Assembly: GCF_016756535.1 (NCBI RefSeq)
Contig: NZ_AP023247.1
Span: forward strand, 372,001-436,000
Direction: 5' to 3'
DNA length: 64,000 bases
Source of the DNA: Mesorhizobium sp. 131-2-1
GTDB lineage: Bacteria > Pseudomonadota > Alphaproteobacteria > Rhizobiales > Rhizobiaceae
The position numbers were made by a program, and so were the translations under genes. Position 1 is the stretch's first letter. Each line of letters opens with the position of its first letter. The notes beneath the pieces are model-generated. The model had not been told where the DNA came from and made no database searches. It saw nothing but the letters and a program-made list of their open reading frames with translations. This document shows, in pieces, positions 16,489 through 23,828 of this stretch.

Positions 16489-16537
16489 GAGCACGATCTT
16501 GTCCAAAGCCGGATCCTGGCTTTGGCGCATCATGCTC
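16489..16537. repeat. RIME-like palindromic repeat inside the carnitine operon
   Basis: GAGCACGAT and ATCATGCTC are near-perfect outer arms, and CCAAAGCC (16503-16510) pairs with GGCTTTGG (16518-16525). It fills the 58-nt gap between the acyl-CoA dehydrogenase and CoA ligase genes. In the transcript it would form a stable hairpin that could affect mRNA stability or partial termination. Confidence 0.6.
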
Positions 16538-17700
16538 TAAGCCCCGAACGGGCGCAGCAGCGCCCGCGAAATAATATGTCGCTGAATCTCCGAAGTGCCT
16601 TCCCAGATGCGCTCGACGCGCGCGTCGCGCCAGATGCGCTCCAGCGGCAGGTCGTCCATCAGACCCATGCCGCCATGGATCTGGATCGCCTCATCGGCGA
16701 CAAAGGCGAGCATTTCGGTGGCCTTCAGCTTTGCCATGGCCATGTCCTGGTCGGTGACGGTGCCCTGATCGTACTTCCACCCGGCTTCGAACACCATCAG
16801 GTCGGCGGCCTTCAGTTCGGTCGCCATGTCGGCGAGCTTGAACGACACGCCCTGGAATTTGCCGATCTGCTGGCCGAACTGCTGGCGCTGCGCGGCGTAC
16901 TCGATGGCGTGGCCAAGCGCGCGCTCGGCGCGGCCGAGGCAGGTGGCGCCGACCTGCAGGCGGGTGGCGCCGAGCCAGGAGTTGGCAACCTCGAAGCCCT
17001 TGTGCACCTCGCCCAGGACCTGGCTGGCCGGCAGCCGGCATTCGTCGAATTCGAGGATGGCGTTGGTATAGCCGCGGTGCGAGACGTTGCGGTAGCCGTC
17101 GCGCACCGCAAAGCCCTTGGTGCCCTTGTCGACGAAGAAGGCGGTGATCTTCTTGCGCTTGCCGCGCGGCGAATCCTCTTCGCCGGAAGCCATGAAACAG
17201 ATCGCGAAGTCGGCGATATCGGCATGGGAGATGAAATGCTTGGTGCCGTTCAGCACCCAGTCGTCGCCGTCCTGCACGGCGGTGGCCTTCATGCCCCGCA
17301 GGTCGGAGCCGGCGCCGGGCTCGGTCATCGCCAGGCAGTCCCACTTCTCGCCGCGGATGCAGGGGAAAAGATACTTCTCGCGCTGCTCCGGCGTGCCGGC
17401 GAGAAGGATGTTGGACGGGCGCGCAACGCAGGTCCAGTGCAGCGCGTAATTGGCGCGGCCAAGCTCCTTCTCGTAGAGCAGCCAGCTCACCGTATCGAGG
17501 CCCGCGCCACCGACATCGGCCGGCATGTTGGCGGCGTAGAGGCCGGCCTCGATCGCCTTGGCCTTGATTTCCTCGATCAGTTCACGGCGCAGCACGCCGG
17601 TGCGCTCCACCTCGCGCTCATGCGGGTAGAGCTCGTTCTCGACGAAGGCGCGCGTCGTCTCGACGATGAGTTTCTGCTCTTCCGAAAGACCGAAATCCAT
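16537..17700 (-). CDS. Acyl-CoA dehydrogenase, probable gamma-butyrobetainyl-CoA dehydrogenase
   Basis: 387 residues, the usual length for the family. Motifs include the FAD-binding CLAMTEPGAGSDLRG (122-136), WVLNGTKHFISHADIADF, QIHGGMG (340-346) and the C-terminal RIWEGTSEIQR, in which E367 is the expected catalytic base. It is a flavoprotein that would pass electrons to ETF. In this operon the likely substrate is gamma-butyrobetainyl-CoA, oxidised to crotonobetainyl-CoA for CaiD. It starts 4 nt after the stop of cdhA, so the two are tightly coupled. Confidence 0.92.
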   Translation of the reverse strand: MDFGLSEEQKLIVETTRAFVENELYPHEREVERTGVLRRELIEEIKAKAIEAGLYAANMPADVGGAGLDTVSWLLYEKELGRANYALHWTCVARPSNILLAGTPEQREKYLFPCIRGEKWDCLAMTEPGAGSDLRGMKATAVQDGDDWVLNGTKHFISHADIADFAICFMASGEEDSPRGKRKKITAFFVDKGTKGFAVRDGYRNVSHRGYTNAILEFDECRLPASQVLGEVHKGFEVANSWLGATRLQVGATCLGRAERALGHAIEYAAQRQQFGQQIGKFQGVSFKLADMATELKAADLMVFEAGWKYDQGTVTDQDMAMAKLKATEMLAFVADEAIQIHGGMGLMDDLPLERIWRDARVERIWEGTSEIQRHIISRALLRPFGA

Positions 17701-17704
17701 TGCG

Positions 17705-18817
17705 TCAGCCCTTCTTCTTGCTCTTCTTAGACTTTTCAGCCTTTGCCGGCTTAGCGGCCTTTTTCACCGGTTTGGCCGCCTTGGCCTTCTCGGCGGCCTT
17801 GGAGGCGGGCTTCTTCGCCGCCAGCTTGGCGAGCTGCTTGGTATAGTCCTTGTGCAAGGCGCCGGCGCCCCAGCCCTTGCCCTTGTTCTGCTTCGACAGC
17901 GCTTCCATGATCGCGACCAGATTGTCGTCGCGGATCTTTTCCAGCTCGCGGATCGACAGGCCGTGCGCCTGCTCGTCCGACTGGGTGGCGATGAGGTCGA
18001 CCAACTCGTCGTTGAACTCCGGCACGTCCATCAGCTTGGTCCACGGCCATTTCAGGCAGGGGCCGAACTGCGCCATGAAGTGACGCATGCCGGCCTCGCC
18101 GCCGGCGACGCGGTAGACCTGGAACATGCCCATCTGCGCCCAGCGCAGACCGAAGGAATAGCGCATGATGTCGTCAAGTTCCTCGACGGTGCAAATGCCG
18201 TCCTTGACCAGCCACAGCGCCTCGCGCCAGGCCGCTTCGAGCAGGCGGTCGCCGACGAAGGCCTCGATCTCCTTGCGCACCACCACCGGCTTCATGCCGA
18301 TCGAGGCGTAGAGCTCCTTGGCGACTTCGATCGCTTCCGGGAAGGTCTGCTCGCCGCCAACGATCTCAACCAGCGGCAGAAGATAGACCGGGTTGAACGG
18401 ATGGCCGACGACCAGCCGCTCCGGATGCTTCTTCATCGCCACCTGCATGTCGGTCGGCTTGATGCCGGAGGTCGACGAACCGACGATGGCGTTGGCCGGC
18501 GCATGGGCGTCGATCTCGGCCAACACCCGGTGCTTGAGGTCGAGCCGCTCCGGCACGCTTTCCTGGATGAAATCGACGTCCGCAACCGCCTCGGCGATCG
18601 TCTTGGCGAAGGTCAGCTTGCCTTCCTTGGGCAGGCCGCCGGGCAGCATCTGCTTGTAGGCGCGGCGCGCGCCCTTCATCACCTCGCCGACCTTGCGCGA
18701 GGCCTCGGGATCCGGATCGAAGATCGACACGTCGATGCCGTTCAGGAGCAGGCGCGCCACCCAGCCGGCGCCGATGACACCGCCGCCGATGGCGGCTGCC
18801 TTGTTGATGATGCTCAT
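17705..18817 (-). CDS. cdhA: L-carnitine 3-dehydrogenase with Lys-rich C-terminal tail
   Basis: Oxidises L-carnitine to 3-dehydrocarnitine with NAD. 370 residues of the 3-hydroxyacyl-CoA dehydrogenase fold: Rossmann motif GGGVIGAGW (about 10-18), then FIQESVPERLDLKH, GSSTSGIKPT, VGHPFNPVYLLPLVE, and the carnitine-dehydrogenase block AGGEAGMRHFMAQFGP followed by WPWTKL. These match Pseudomonas CdhA closely. After the enzyme domain (to about residue 320) comes an Ala/Lys-rich tail ending KSKKSKKKG, absent from typical CdhA and in the place where some rhizobial versions carry a thioesterase. The ATG has GGAG upstream and lies 2 nt after the stop of the HD-domain gene. Confidence 0.92.
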   Translation of the reverse strand: MSIINKAAAIGGGVIGAGWVARLLLNGIDVSIFDPDPEASRKVGEVMKGARRAYKQMLPGGLPKEGKLTFAKTIAEAVADVDFIQESVPERLDLKHRVLAEIDAHAPANAIVGSSTSGIKPTDMQVAMKKHPERLVVGHPFNPVYLLPLVEIVGGEQTFPEAIEVAKELYASIGMKPVVVRKEIEAFVGDRLLEAAWREALWLVKDGICTVEELDDIMRYSFGLRWAQMGMFQVYRVAGGEAGMRHFMAQFGPCLKWPWTKLMDVPEFNDELVDLIATQSDEQAHGLSIRELEKIRDDNLVAIMEALSKQNKGKGWGAGALHKDYTKQLAKLAAKKPASKAAEKAKAAKPVKKAAKPAKAEKSKKSKKKG

Positions 18818-18819
18818 GG

Positions 18820-19443
18820 TCAGGCTCCGGTTCTGGTCTTGGCTGTTTCGGGATCGGTGAGGGGCACGCGCTCGCCGGCGCGGATCACCGCCGGGTCGTA
18901 GGCCTTGCGGGCGAAGACTTCGAGCACGAACGGCCGGAAGAAATCGACCGGCAGCGTGTCGTAGTCGGGATCGAAGCTCGACTGGTCCCAGCGCTCGCAG
19001 AACTGGTCGCAATCGTCGAAATATGGATGGCCGGCGAAGCGGTCGCGGGCATGCTGGTTGCCGCCGAGGTGGTGGGCGTAATAGAGGCGCTGAAAATCGC
19101 CGTGCTTCTCCACCACCCAGGTGCACTGCTCGCGCACGAAGGGCTTCAGGATCGCGGCGGCATATTCGTCGTGATTGTAGGGCGCGTAGATGTCGCCGAT
19201 GTCGTGCAGCAGGGCGCAGGCGATCCAGTCGGTGTCGGCGCCCTCGCGCCAGGCCCGCGTCGCTGCCTGCAGCGAATGGCCGAGCCGGGTGATCTTGTAG
19301 CCCGAGAGGCCCTCGTCGAGCTGTACCAGCGCGGTAAGCAGCCGCTCGCCGGTTTTCGCGGCATAGTCGATCTCGTGGGCCGTCAGGAATTCATAGTCTT
19401 CCTTGTCGCCATCCTTCATCGCGGTGAATTTGACGGTAGCCAT
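18820..19443 (-). CDS. HD-domain protein, probable mixed-valent diiron oxygenase (PhnZ/TmpB-like)
   Basis: 207 residues, cytosolic. The core GHSLQAATRAWREGADTDWIACALLHDIGD resembles PhnZ-type HD oxygenases rather than plain phosphohydrolases. Candidate iron ligands follow the PhnZ order: H56, H80, D81, H91, H114 and D153 (in ERWDQSS). Family members include PhnZ and TmpB, which oxidise aminoalkyl- and trimethylammonioethyl-phosphonates. At the position where PhnZ has its substrate-binding Glu (seven residues before the first His, by my recollection) this protein has Tyr49. It lies 17 nt after the BKACE gene and 2 nt before cdhA, where a thioesterase (CdhB) sits in Pseudomonas. A role on a quaternary-amine substrate is inferred. 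SD GAGGGG precedes the ATG. Confidence 0.7.
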   Translation of the reverse strand: MATVKFTAMKDGDKEDYEFLTAHEIDYAAKTGERLLTALVQLDEGLSGYKITRLGHSLQAATRAWREGADTDWIACALLHDIGDIYAPYNHDEYAAAILKPFVREQCTWVVEKHGDFQRLYYAHHLGGNQHARDRFAGHPYFDDCDQFCERWDQSSFDPDYDTLPVDFFRPFVLEVFARKAYDPAVIRAGERVPLTDPETAKTRTGA

Positions 19444-19460
19444 CCCGGACCCCCCTCAGA

Positions 19461-20378
19461 TCACGCGGCGATCGGCGCCCGCTTGGTGAGGTTGAGCTTC
19501 TTGCGCACTTCCTCGGGCCCGAGGATCCTGGCGCCGAGATTGGTGACGATGCTCGCGGCACGCTCGACGAGCTGCGCGTTGGTCGCCAGCACGCCCTTGT
19601 CCAGCCAGAGATTGTCTTCCAACCCGACGCGGACATTGCCGCCGGCCAGCACAGCGGCGGCGGCATAGGCCATCTGGTTGCGGCCGATCGCGAAGGCCGA
19701 CCAGTTCCAGGTCGACGGCACGTTGTTGACCATGGCCATGAAGGTGTTGAGGTCGTCGGGCGCGCCCCACGGCACGCCCATGCAGAGCTGCACCAGCGCA
19801 TCCGGCTTCAGCACCTGCTCCTCGACCAGCTGCTTGGCGAACCAGAGATGCCCGGTGTCGAAGGCCTCGATCTCAGGCTTGACGCCCAGCGCCGTCATCA
19901 TGCCGCCCATGGCGCGCAGCATGCCGGGCGTGTTGGTCATGACATAGTCGGCCTCGGCGAAGTTCATCGTGCCGCAATCCAGCGTGCAGATCTCGGGCAG
20001 GCACTGGCGCACATGCTCCATGCGGTTGGTGGCGCCACCCATGTCGGTGCCTTTTTCATTGAGCGGCAGCGGCGCCTCCGGCGAGCCGAACACCATGTCG
20101 CCGCCCATGCCGGCGGTGAGGTTGAGCACCACGTCGACATTGGCCTCGCGGATACGCTCGGTCACCTCGCGGTAGAGATGGATGTCGCGCCTGGGCTTGC
20201 CGGTCTCGGGATCGCGGACATGGCAGTGGACGATTGCGGCACCCGCCTTGGCTGCGTCGATCGCCGAGTCGGCGATCTGCTTGGGCGAGCGCGGCACATG
20301 CGGGCTGCGGTCCTGCGAGCCGCCGGACCCGGTCACGGCACAGGTAATGAAGACCTCACGGTTCATCGCGAGCGGCAT
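19461..20378 (-). CDS. cdhC: Dehydrocarnitine cleavage enzyme (BKACE family)
   Basis: 305 residues of the beta-keto acid cleavage enzyme family (formerly DUF849). Motifs: ITCAVTGSGG (11-20), the metal-binding HCHVRDPETG (H51, H53), LTAGMGGDM, TLDCGTMNF, and VGLEDNLW with the third ligand E254. With acetyl-CoA, such enzymes convert 3-dehydrocarnitine to acetoacetate plus betainyl-CoA. First gene of the operon that continues to 12660 and divergent from its presumed regulator. The start at MPLAMNREVF is favoured by GGGAGAG 7 nt upstream; earlier codons would reach into the divergent promoter. Substrate assignment rests on the adjacent cdhA. Confidence 0.9.
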   Translation of the reverse strand: MPLAMNREVFITCAVTGSGGSQDRSPHVPRSPKQIADSAIDAAKAGAAIVHCHVRDPETGKPRRDIHLYREVTERIREANVDVVLNLTAGMGGDMVFGSPEAPLPLNEKGTDMGGATNRMEHVRQCLPEICTLDCGTMNFAEADYVMTNTPGMLRAMGGMMTALGVKPEIEAFDTGHLWFAKQLVEEQVLKPDALVQLCMGVPWGAPDDLNTFMAMVNNVPSTWNWSAFAIGRNQMAYAAAAVLAGGNVRVGLEDNLWLDKGVLATNAQLVERAASIVTNLGARILGPEEVRKKLNLTKRAPIAA

Positions 20379-20454
20379 CGTCTCTCTCCCAATTCGATCA
20401 GGCCACAACATTGCCTGACTTGCCGGAAACTGTTTTACGTTTTACGAAGCGTGC
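20379..20454. promoter_or_regulatory. Divergent promoter region of the carnitine operon and its regulator
   Basis: Only 76 nt separate the two divergent starts, so both promoters and any regulator site must overlap here. A 7-bp tandem repeat TTTTACG occurs at 20433-20439 and 20440-20446. AraC-type proteins often bind direct repeats, so this is a candidate contact, though the copies are closer than usual. Confidence 0.4.
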
Positions 20455-21435
20455 ATGATCAAAAGCGAAAAGCCGACGATCTTTCGCGCCGAGCGCTCGC
20501 CGCTCAAGGTGACGTTCCTGGTGTTCTCCGGCTCGTCGATCATGTGCGTGGCCTCGGCTGTCGACCCGCTGCGCGCCGCAAACCGCATCTCCGGCGAGAC
20601 CCTGTTCGATTTCAAGCTGGTGTCGGTGACGGGCGAGGCGCCGGTCACCACTTGCGGCCTGCCGGTGGCGGTCAGCGGCCGCTTCGATGCGGCCGAGCCG
20701 ACCGATGTCCTGGTCGTCGTCGCCGGCTTCGGCACGCAGAATTACGCCACGGCGGCGCTGCTTGCCGGCCTGCGAAGGGCAGCGCGTGCCGCCCGCGCCT
20801 GCGGCGGCGTCGAGGCGGGCACCTGGCTGGTGGCGCGGGCAGGCCTGCTCGAGGGGCGCAACGCCACCACGCACTGGGAGGACATGGAGGATTTTTCCGC
20901 CGCCTTCCCTGGCGTCGACGTGCGGCCGGACCGCTACGTCATCGACGGGCCGGTCTTCACCTCCGGCGGCGCCTCGCCGACCTTCGACCTGATGCTGCAT
21001 CTGGTCCGCACCCGCCTCGGCATGGCCGTGGCGCTCGATGTGGCGAGCGTGTTCATCTACGATCAGGCGCGCGCCGCGACCGACGCGCAGCCGCTGGTCT
21101 CGCTCGGCCGGCTCGACGGCTACGACCCAAGGCTGGCGCAGGCGATCCGGCTGATGGAGGCGCATGTCGACCAGCCGCTGACCATCGATGCGGTGGCAAA
21201 GCGCGCCGGCGTGACGGCGCGGACGCTGGAAAGCATTTTCCGCAAGTCAATCGGCGAGACGCCCGGCGCCTATTATCTGAGGCTGCGCCTCAGCGCCGCC
21301 CGGCGCCTGGTGGTCGATACGCGCATCGCCATGGCGGACATTGCCGGGCGGACGGGGTTTTCCTCCGCCGCGGCATTTTCCAGAGCTTTTTCGAGGGCAT
21401 TCGGCGAAGCGCCGGTGAGGCTCCGCCGGGGATAG
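20455..21435 (+). CDS. cdhR: GATase1-like AraC family regulator of carnitine catabolism (CdhR-like)
   Basis: 326 residues. The N-terminal half is a DJ-1/PfpI-type glutamine-amidotransferase-like domain (VTFLVFSGSSIMCVASAVDPLRAAN, GVEAGTWLVARAGLLEGR, GPVFTSGGASPTFDLML). The C-terminal 100 residues are a two-helix-turn-helix AraC domain (VAKRAGVTARTLESIFRK, IAMADIAGRTGFSSAAAFSRAF). This architecture matches CdhR, GbdR and ArgR of Pseudomonas, activators of carnitine, glycine betaine and arginine use. Divergence from the cdhC operon supports control of carnitine catabolism. No strong SD is visible before the ATG, so the start is less certain. It converges with a small gene 1 nt beyond its stop. 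Confidence 0.88.
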   Translation: MIKSEKPTIFRAERSPLKVTFLVFSGSSIMCVASAVDPLRAANRISGETLFDFKLVSVTGEAPVTTCGLPVAVSGRFDAAEPTDVLVVVAGFGTQNYATAALLAGLRRAARAARACGGVEAGTWLVARAGLLEGRNATTHWEDMEDFSAAFPGVDVRPDRYVIDGPVFTSGGASPTFDLMLHLVRTRLGMAVALDVASVFIYDQARAATDAQPLVSLGRLDGYDPRLAQAIRLMEAHVDQPLTIDAVAKRAGVTARTLESIFRKSIGETPGAYYLRLRLSAARRLVVDTRIAMADIAGRTGFSSAAAFSRAFSRAFGEAPVRLRRG

Positions 21436-21436
21436 G

Positions 21437-21646
21437 TTACGCGGCGGTCTGCCGGGTGCTGGCGCCGTCGATCTCGGAGCGCATCTGCTTTGCAATATGG
21501 GTCTCGAAGCGGCTGGCGACCGCGCGATCCCATTCGGTCGCGCCGCGCGAACCGGCCTTGCCATGCGGCAGCGCCATCAGCCGGTCGATGATCGAGCCAG
21601 CCTCGCCAGATGAGAGCAGGGCGTCGATTTCGCGTTCGTGCTGCAT
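21437..21646 (-). CDS. Small conserved-looking hypothetical protein (69 aa)
   Basis: MQHEREIDALLSSGEAGSIIDRLMALPHG... predicts a soluble, mostly helical 69-residue protein without signal peptide or recognised domain. The start has a strong AAGGAGG about 9 nt upstream, which supports real translation. It ends 1 nt from the stop of the convergent regulator gene. Function unknown. Confidence 0.65.
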   Translation of the reverse strand: MQHEREIDALLSSGEAGSIIDRLMALPHGKAGSRGATEWDRAVASRFETHIAKQMRSEIDGASTRQTAA

Positions 21647-21830
21647 ATCGTTTCGCCTCCTTCTTCCTGATTCCCGCCATGAGCCACACTATAGGAAATC
21701 CGTGACGGCTGTTTGAAGGCAAGAGAGAGGCGATTGAGGGGCGGCGCGGGGCAAAACCTTGTCGTCGGTTTCTGCCCCGCGCAAAGCCGTTTTATCTTAG
21801 CGGCTGCTTGAGTTAGGGCGGCGCCCGCCG

Positions 21831-23156
21831 TCACACATAGCGGTTGACGATGTTTTCCAGCAGTTCCTGCCGGCCGGAGCGCGGCTGCGGCTCGATCTTC
21901 TTCTTGACCACCCGTTCAGCGATCTCCTCCAGCGTACGCTTGCCGGACAGCATCGCCTTGCCTTCGGCGGTGTTCCAGCCGGCATAGCGCTCGGCCAGCG
22001 GGCCCGAAAGCGCCTTGTCCTCGATCATCTTCGCCGCCGCCTTGAGGCCGCGCGCGCAGGCATCCATGCCGCCGATATGGCCGATCAAAAGGTCCTGCGG
22101 GTCGAGCGACTGGCGCCGCAGCTTGGCATCGAAATTGGTGCCGCCGGTCTTGAAGCCGCCGCCCTGCAGCACCTGGTAGTAGGCAAGCGCCATTTCCGGC
22201 ACGTTGTTGGGGAACTGGTCGGTGTCCCAGCCAGATTGGTAGTCGTTGCGGTTCATGTCGATCGAACCGAAGACGCCGAGTGCATTAGCGAGCGCCAGTT
22301 CGTGCTCGAAGGAATGGCCGGCAAGGATCGCGTGGCCCTGCTCGATGTTGAGCTTGACCTCCTTCTCCAGGCCGAAGCGCTTGAGGAAGCCGTAAACGGT
22401 CGCGACGTCGTAGTCGTACTGGTGCTTTGTCGGCTCCTGCGGCTTCGGCTCGATCAGGATCGTGCCCTTGAAACCGATCTTGTGCTTGTAGTCGACGACC
22501 AGGCTGAGGAAGCGGCCGGCCTGCTCCTGCTCGCGGCCAAGGTCGGTGTTGAGCAGCGTCTCATAGCCTTCGCGGCCGCCCCACAGAACGTAGTTCTCGC
22601 CCTTCAGCCGCTTGGTGACGTCGATGCAGCTCTTCACCGTCGCCGCCGCATAGGCGAACACATCCGGATCGGGATTGGTGGCCGCGCCCGACATGAAGCG
22701 GCGGTGCGAGAACAGGTTCGCCGTGCCCCAGAGCAGCTTGACGCCGGTCTTTTTCATCTTGGCCGCAAAATAGTCGGCGATCTCGTCGAGGCGCGCGGCG
22801 CTCTCGGAAAAATCCTTGCCTTCGGGGCGGACGTCGGCGTCGTGGAAGCAGAAATAGGGCGCACCGAGCAGCGAGAACATCTCGAAGGCGACGTCGGCCT
22901 TGAGCTTGGCCAGTTCCATTGTGTCGATGCCGCCGGCCTTGGGGAACCAGGGGCGGTCGAAGGTCTGGCCGCCGAAGGGATCGCCGCCCTGCCAGGCGAA
23001 GGAATGCCAGTAGGCGACGGCGAAGCGCAGATGGTCCTCCAGCCGCTTGCCGGCCACCACCTCGTCCGGGTTGTAGAACCGGTAGGCCAGCGGATTGGTC
23101 GAATCCGGCCCTTCATACTTGATCTTCTGGATGTCGCCGAAAAATCCGCTGCTCAT
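21831..23156 (-). CDS. xylA: Xylose isomerase
   Basis: Interconverts D-xylose and D-xylulose. 441 residues, the length of class II xylose isomerases. Signatures: [10 protein letters not shown] with catalytic H105 and D108, [18 protein letters not shown] with E236 and K238, NIEQGHA, and GSIDMNRND for the second metal. The start at [16 protein letters not shown] has GGAAGG upstream. It is cytosolic and needs Mg, Mn or Co. It is transcribed alone, separated from xylB by an oppositely oriented small gene, an unusual split of the usual xylAB pair. Its promoter must lie in the 112-nt gap shared with the divergent SnoaL-like gene. Confidence 0.96.
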   Translation of the reverse strand: MSSGFFGDIQKIKYEGPDSTNPLAYRFYNPDEVVAGKRLEDHLRFAVAYWHSFAWQGGDPFGGQTFDRPWFPKAGGIDTMELAKLKADVAFEMFSLLGAPYFCFHDADVRPEGKDFSESAARLDEIADYFAAKMKKTGVKLLWGTANLFSHRRFMSGAATNPDPDVFAYAAATVKSCIDVTKRLKGENYVLWGGREGYETLLNTDLGREQEQAGRFLSLVVDYKHKIGFKGTILIEPKPQEPTKHQYDYDVATVYGFLKRFGLEKEVKLNIEQGHAILAGHSFEHELALANALGVFGSIDMNRNDYQSGWDTDQFPNNVPEMALAYYQVLQGGGFKTGGTNFDAKLRRQSLDPQDLLIGHIGGMDACARGLKAAAKMIEDKALSGPLAERYAGWNTAEGKAMLSGKRTLEEIAERVVKKKIEPQPRSGRQELLENIVNRYV

Positions 23157-23268
23157 GGCTTCCTTCCTCTCCGAGATGTTCGGCCCGATTACCTCAGGCG
23201 TAATTGGTTTCACTCTTTGGCGGGGCGAAAAGGGTCATGTCGAAACGATCAAACCAAGGAACACGACA

Positions 23269-23631
23269 ATGACCGACCTCAACACCATTGCCCGCAACTA
23301 CATCATCGCCTGGAACGAGGGCGACGCGACCCGCCGCAAGGCGCTGCTCGAAGCGGCCTTCACCAGCGACGTCAGCTACCGCGACCCGGTGATGCAGGGC
23401 GACAGCCACGAAGGCATCGCGGCGCTCATCGAAGGCGTGCAGCAGCGCTTCGCCGGCTTCCGCTTCTCGCTCAAGGGCCAGCCGGACGGGTTTGCCGACC
23501 GCATCCGCTTCTCGTGGAATCTCGGCCCGGAAGGCACGGAGTCGGTCATCGAAGGCACCGACATCGGCGTCATCGAGAACGGCCGCCTGAAGAGCGTCAC
23601 CGGCTTCCTCGACAAGGTGCCGGCGCAGTGA
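23269..23631 (+). CDS. SnoaL-like / NTF2-fold protein
   Basis: 120 residues. MTDLNTIARNYIIAWNEGDATRRKALLEAAFTSDVSYRDP is a typical NTF2-superfamily (SnoaL-like) start, with the helical cone and YRDP strand. Such proteins are small-molecule isomerases, hydrolases or binding modules. No catalytic residue can be assigned. It is divergent from xylA with AAGGA upstream of the ATG, and ends just before a long inverted repeat that probably terminates it. Any link to xylose metabolism is only positional. Confidence 0.8.
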   Translation: MTDLNTIARNYIIAWNEGDATRRKALLEAAFTSDVSYRDPVMQGDSHEGIAALIEGVQQRFAGFRFSLKGQPDGFADRIRFSWNLGPEGTESVIEGTDIGVIENGRLKSVTGFLDKVPAQ

Positions 23632-23656
23632 GGCTTTGCTGTTGAGGTGGGCGCCA

Positions 23657-23818
23657 GGCACCCCCCTCTGGCCTGCCGGCCATCTCCCCCTCAAGGGGGG
23701 AGATTGGCTGGCTTTTCCGCCTTCGCCAATCACTGACCTTGCAAGACTGGCATAGCCGTCGACGCTGCTGATCTCCCCCCTTGAGGGGGAGATGCCCGGC
23801 AGGGCAGAGGGGGGTGCC
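23657..23818. repeat. Long inverted repeat (48-bp arms) between converging genes
   Basis: The left arm (23657-23704, GGCACCCCCCTCTGGCCTGC...) and right arm (23771-23818, ending AGAGGGGGGTGCC) are near-complementary with a 66-nt loop. Each arm also contains its own small palindrome, CTCCCCCTCAAGGGGGGAG and its mirror. Elements of this kind are dispersed in Mesorhizobium genomes. Lying between the converging SnoaL-like gene and xylB, it could act as a bidirectional terminator. Confidence 0.8.
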
Positions 23819-23828
23819 TCGCGCATGC

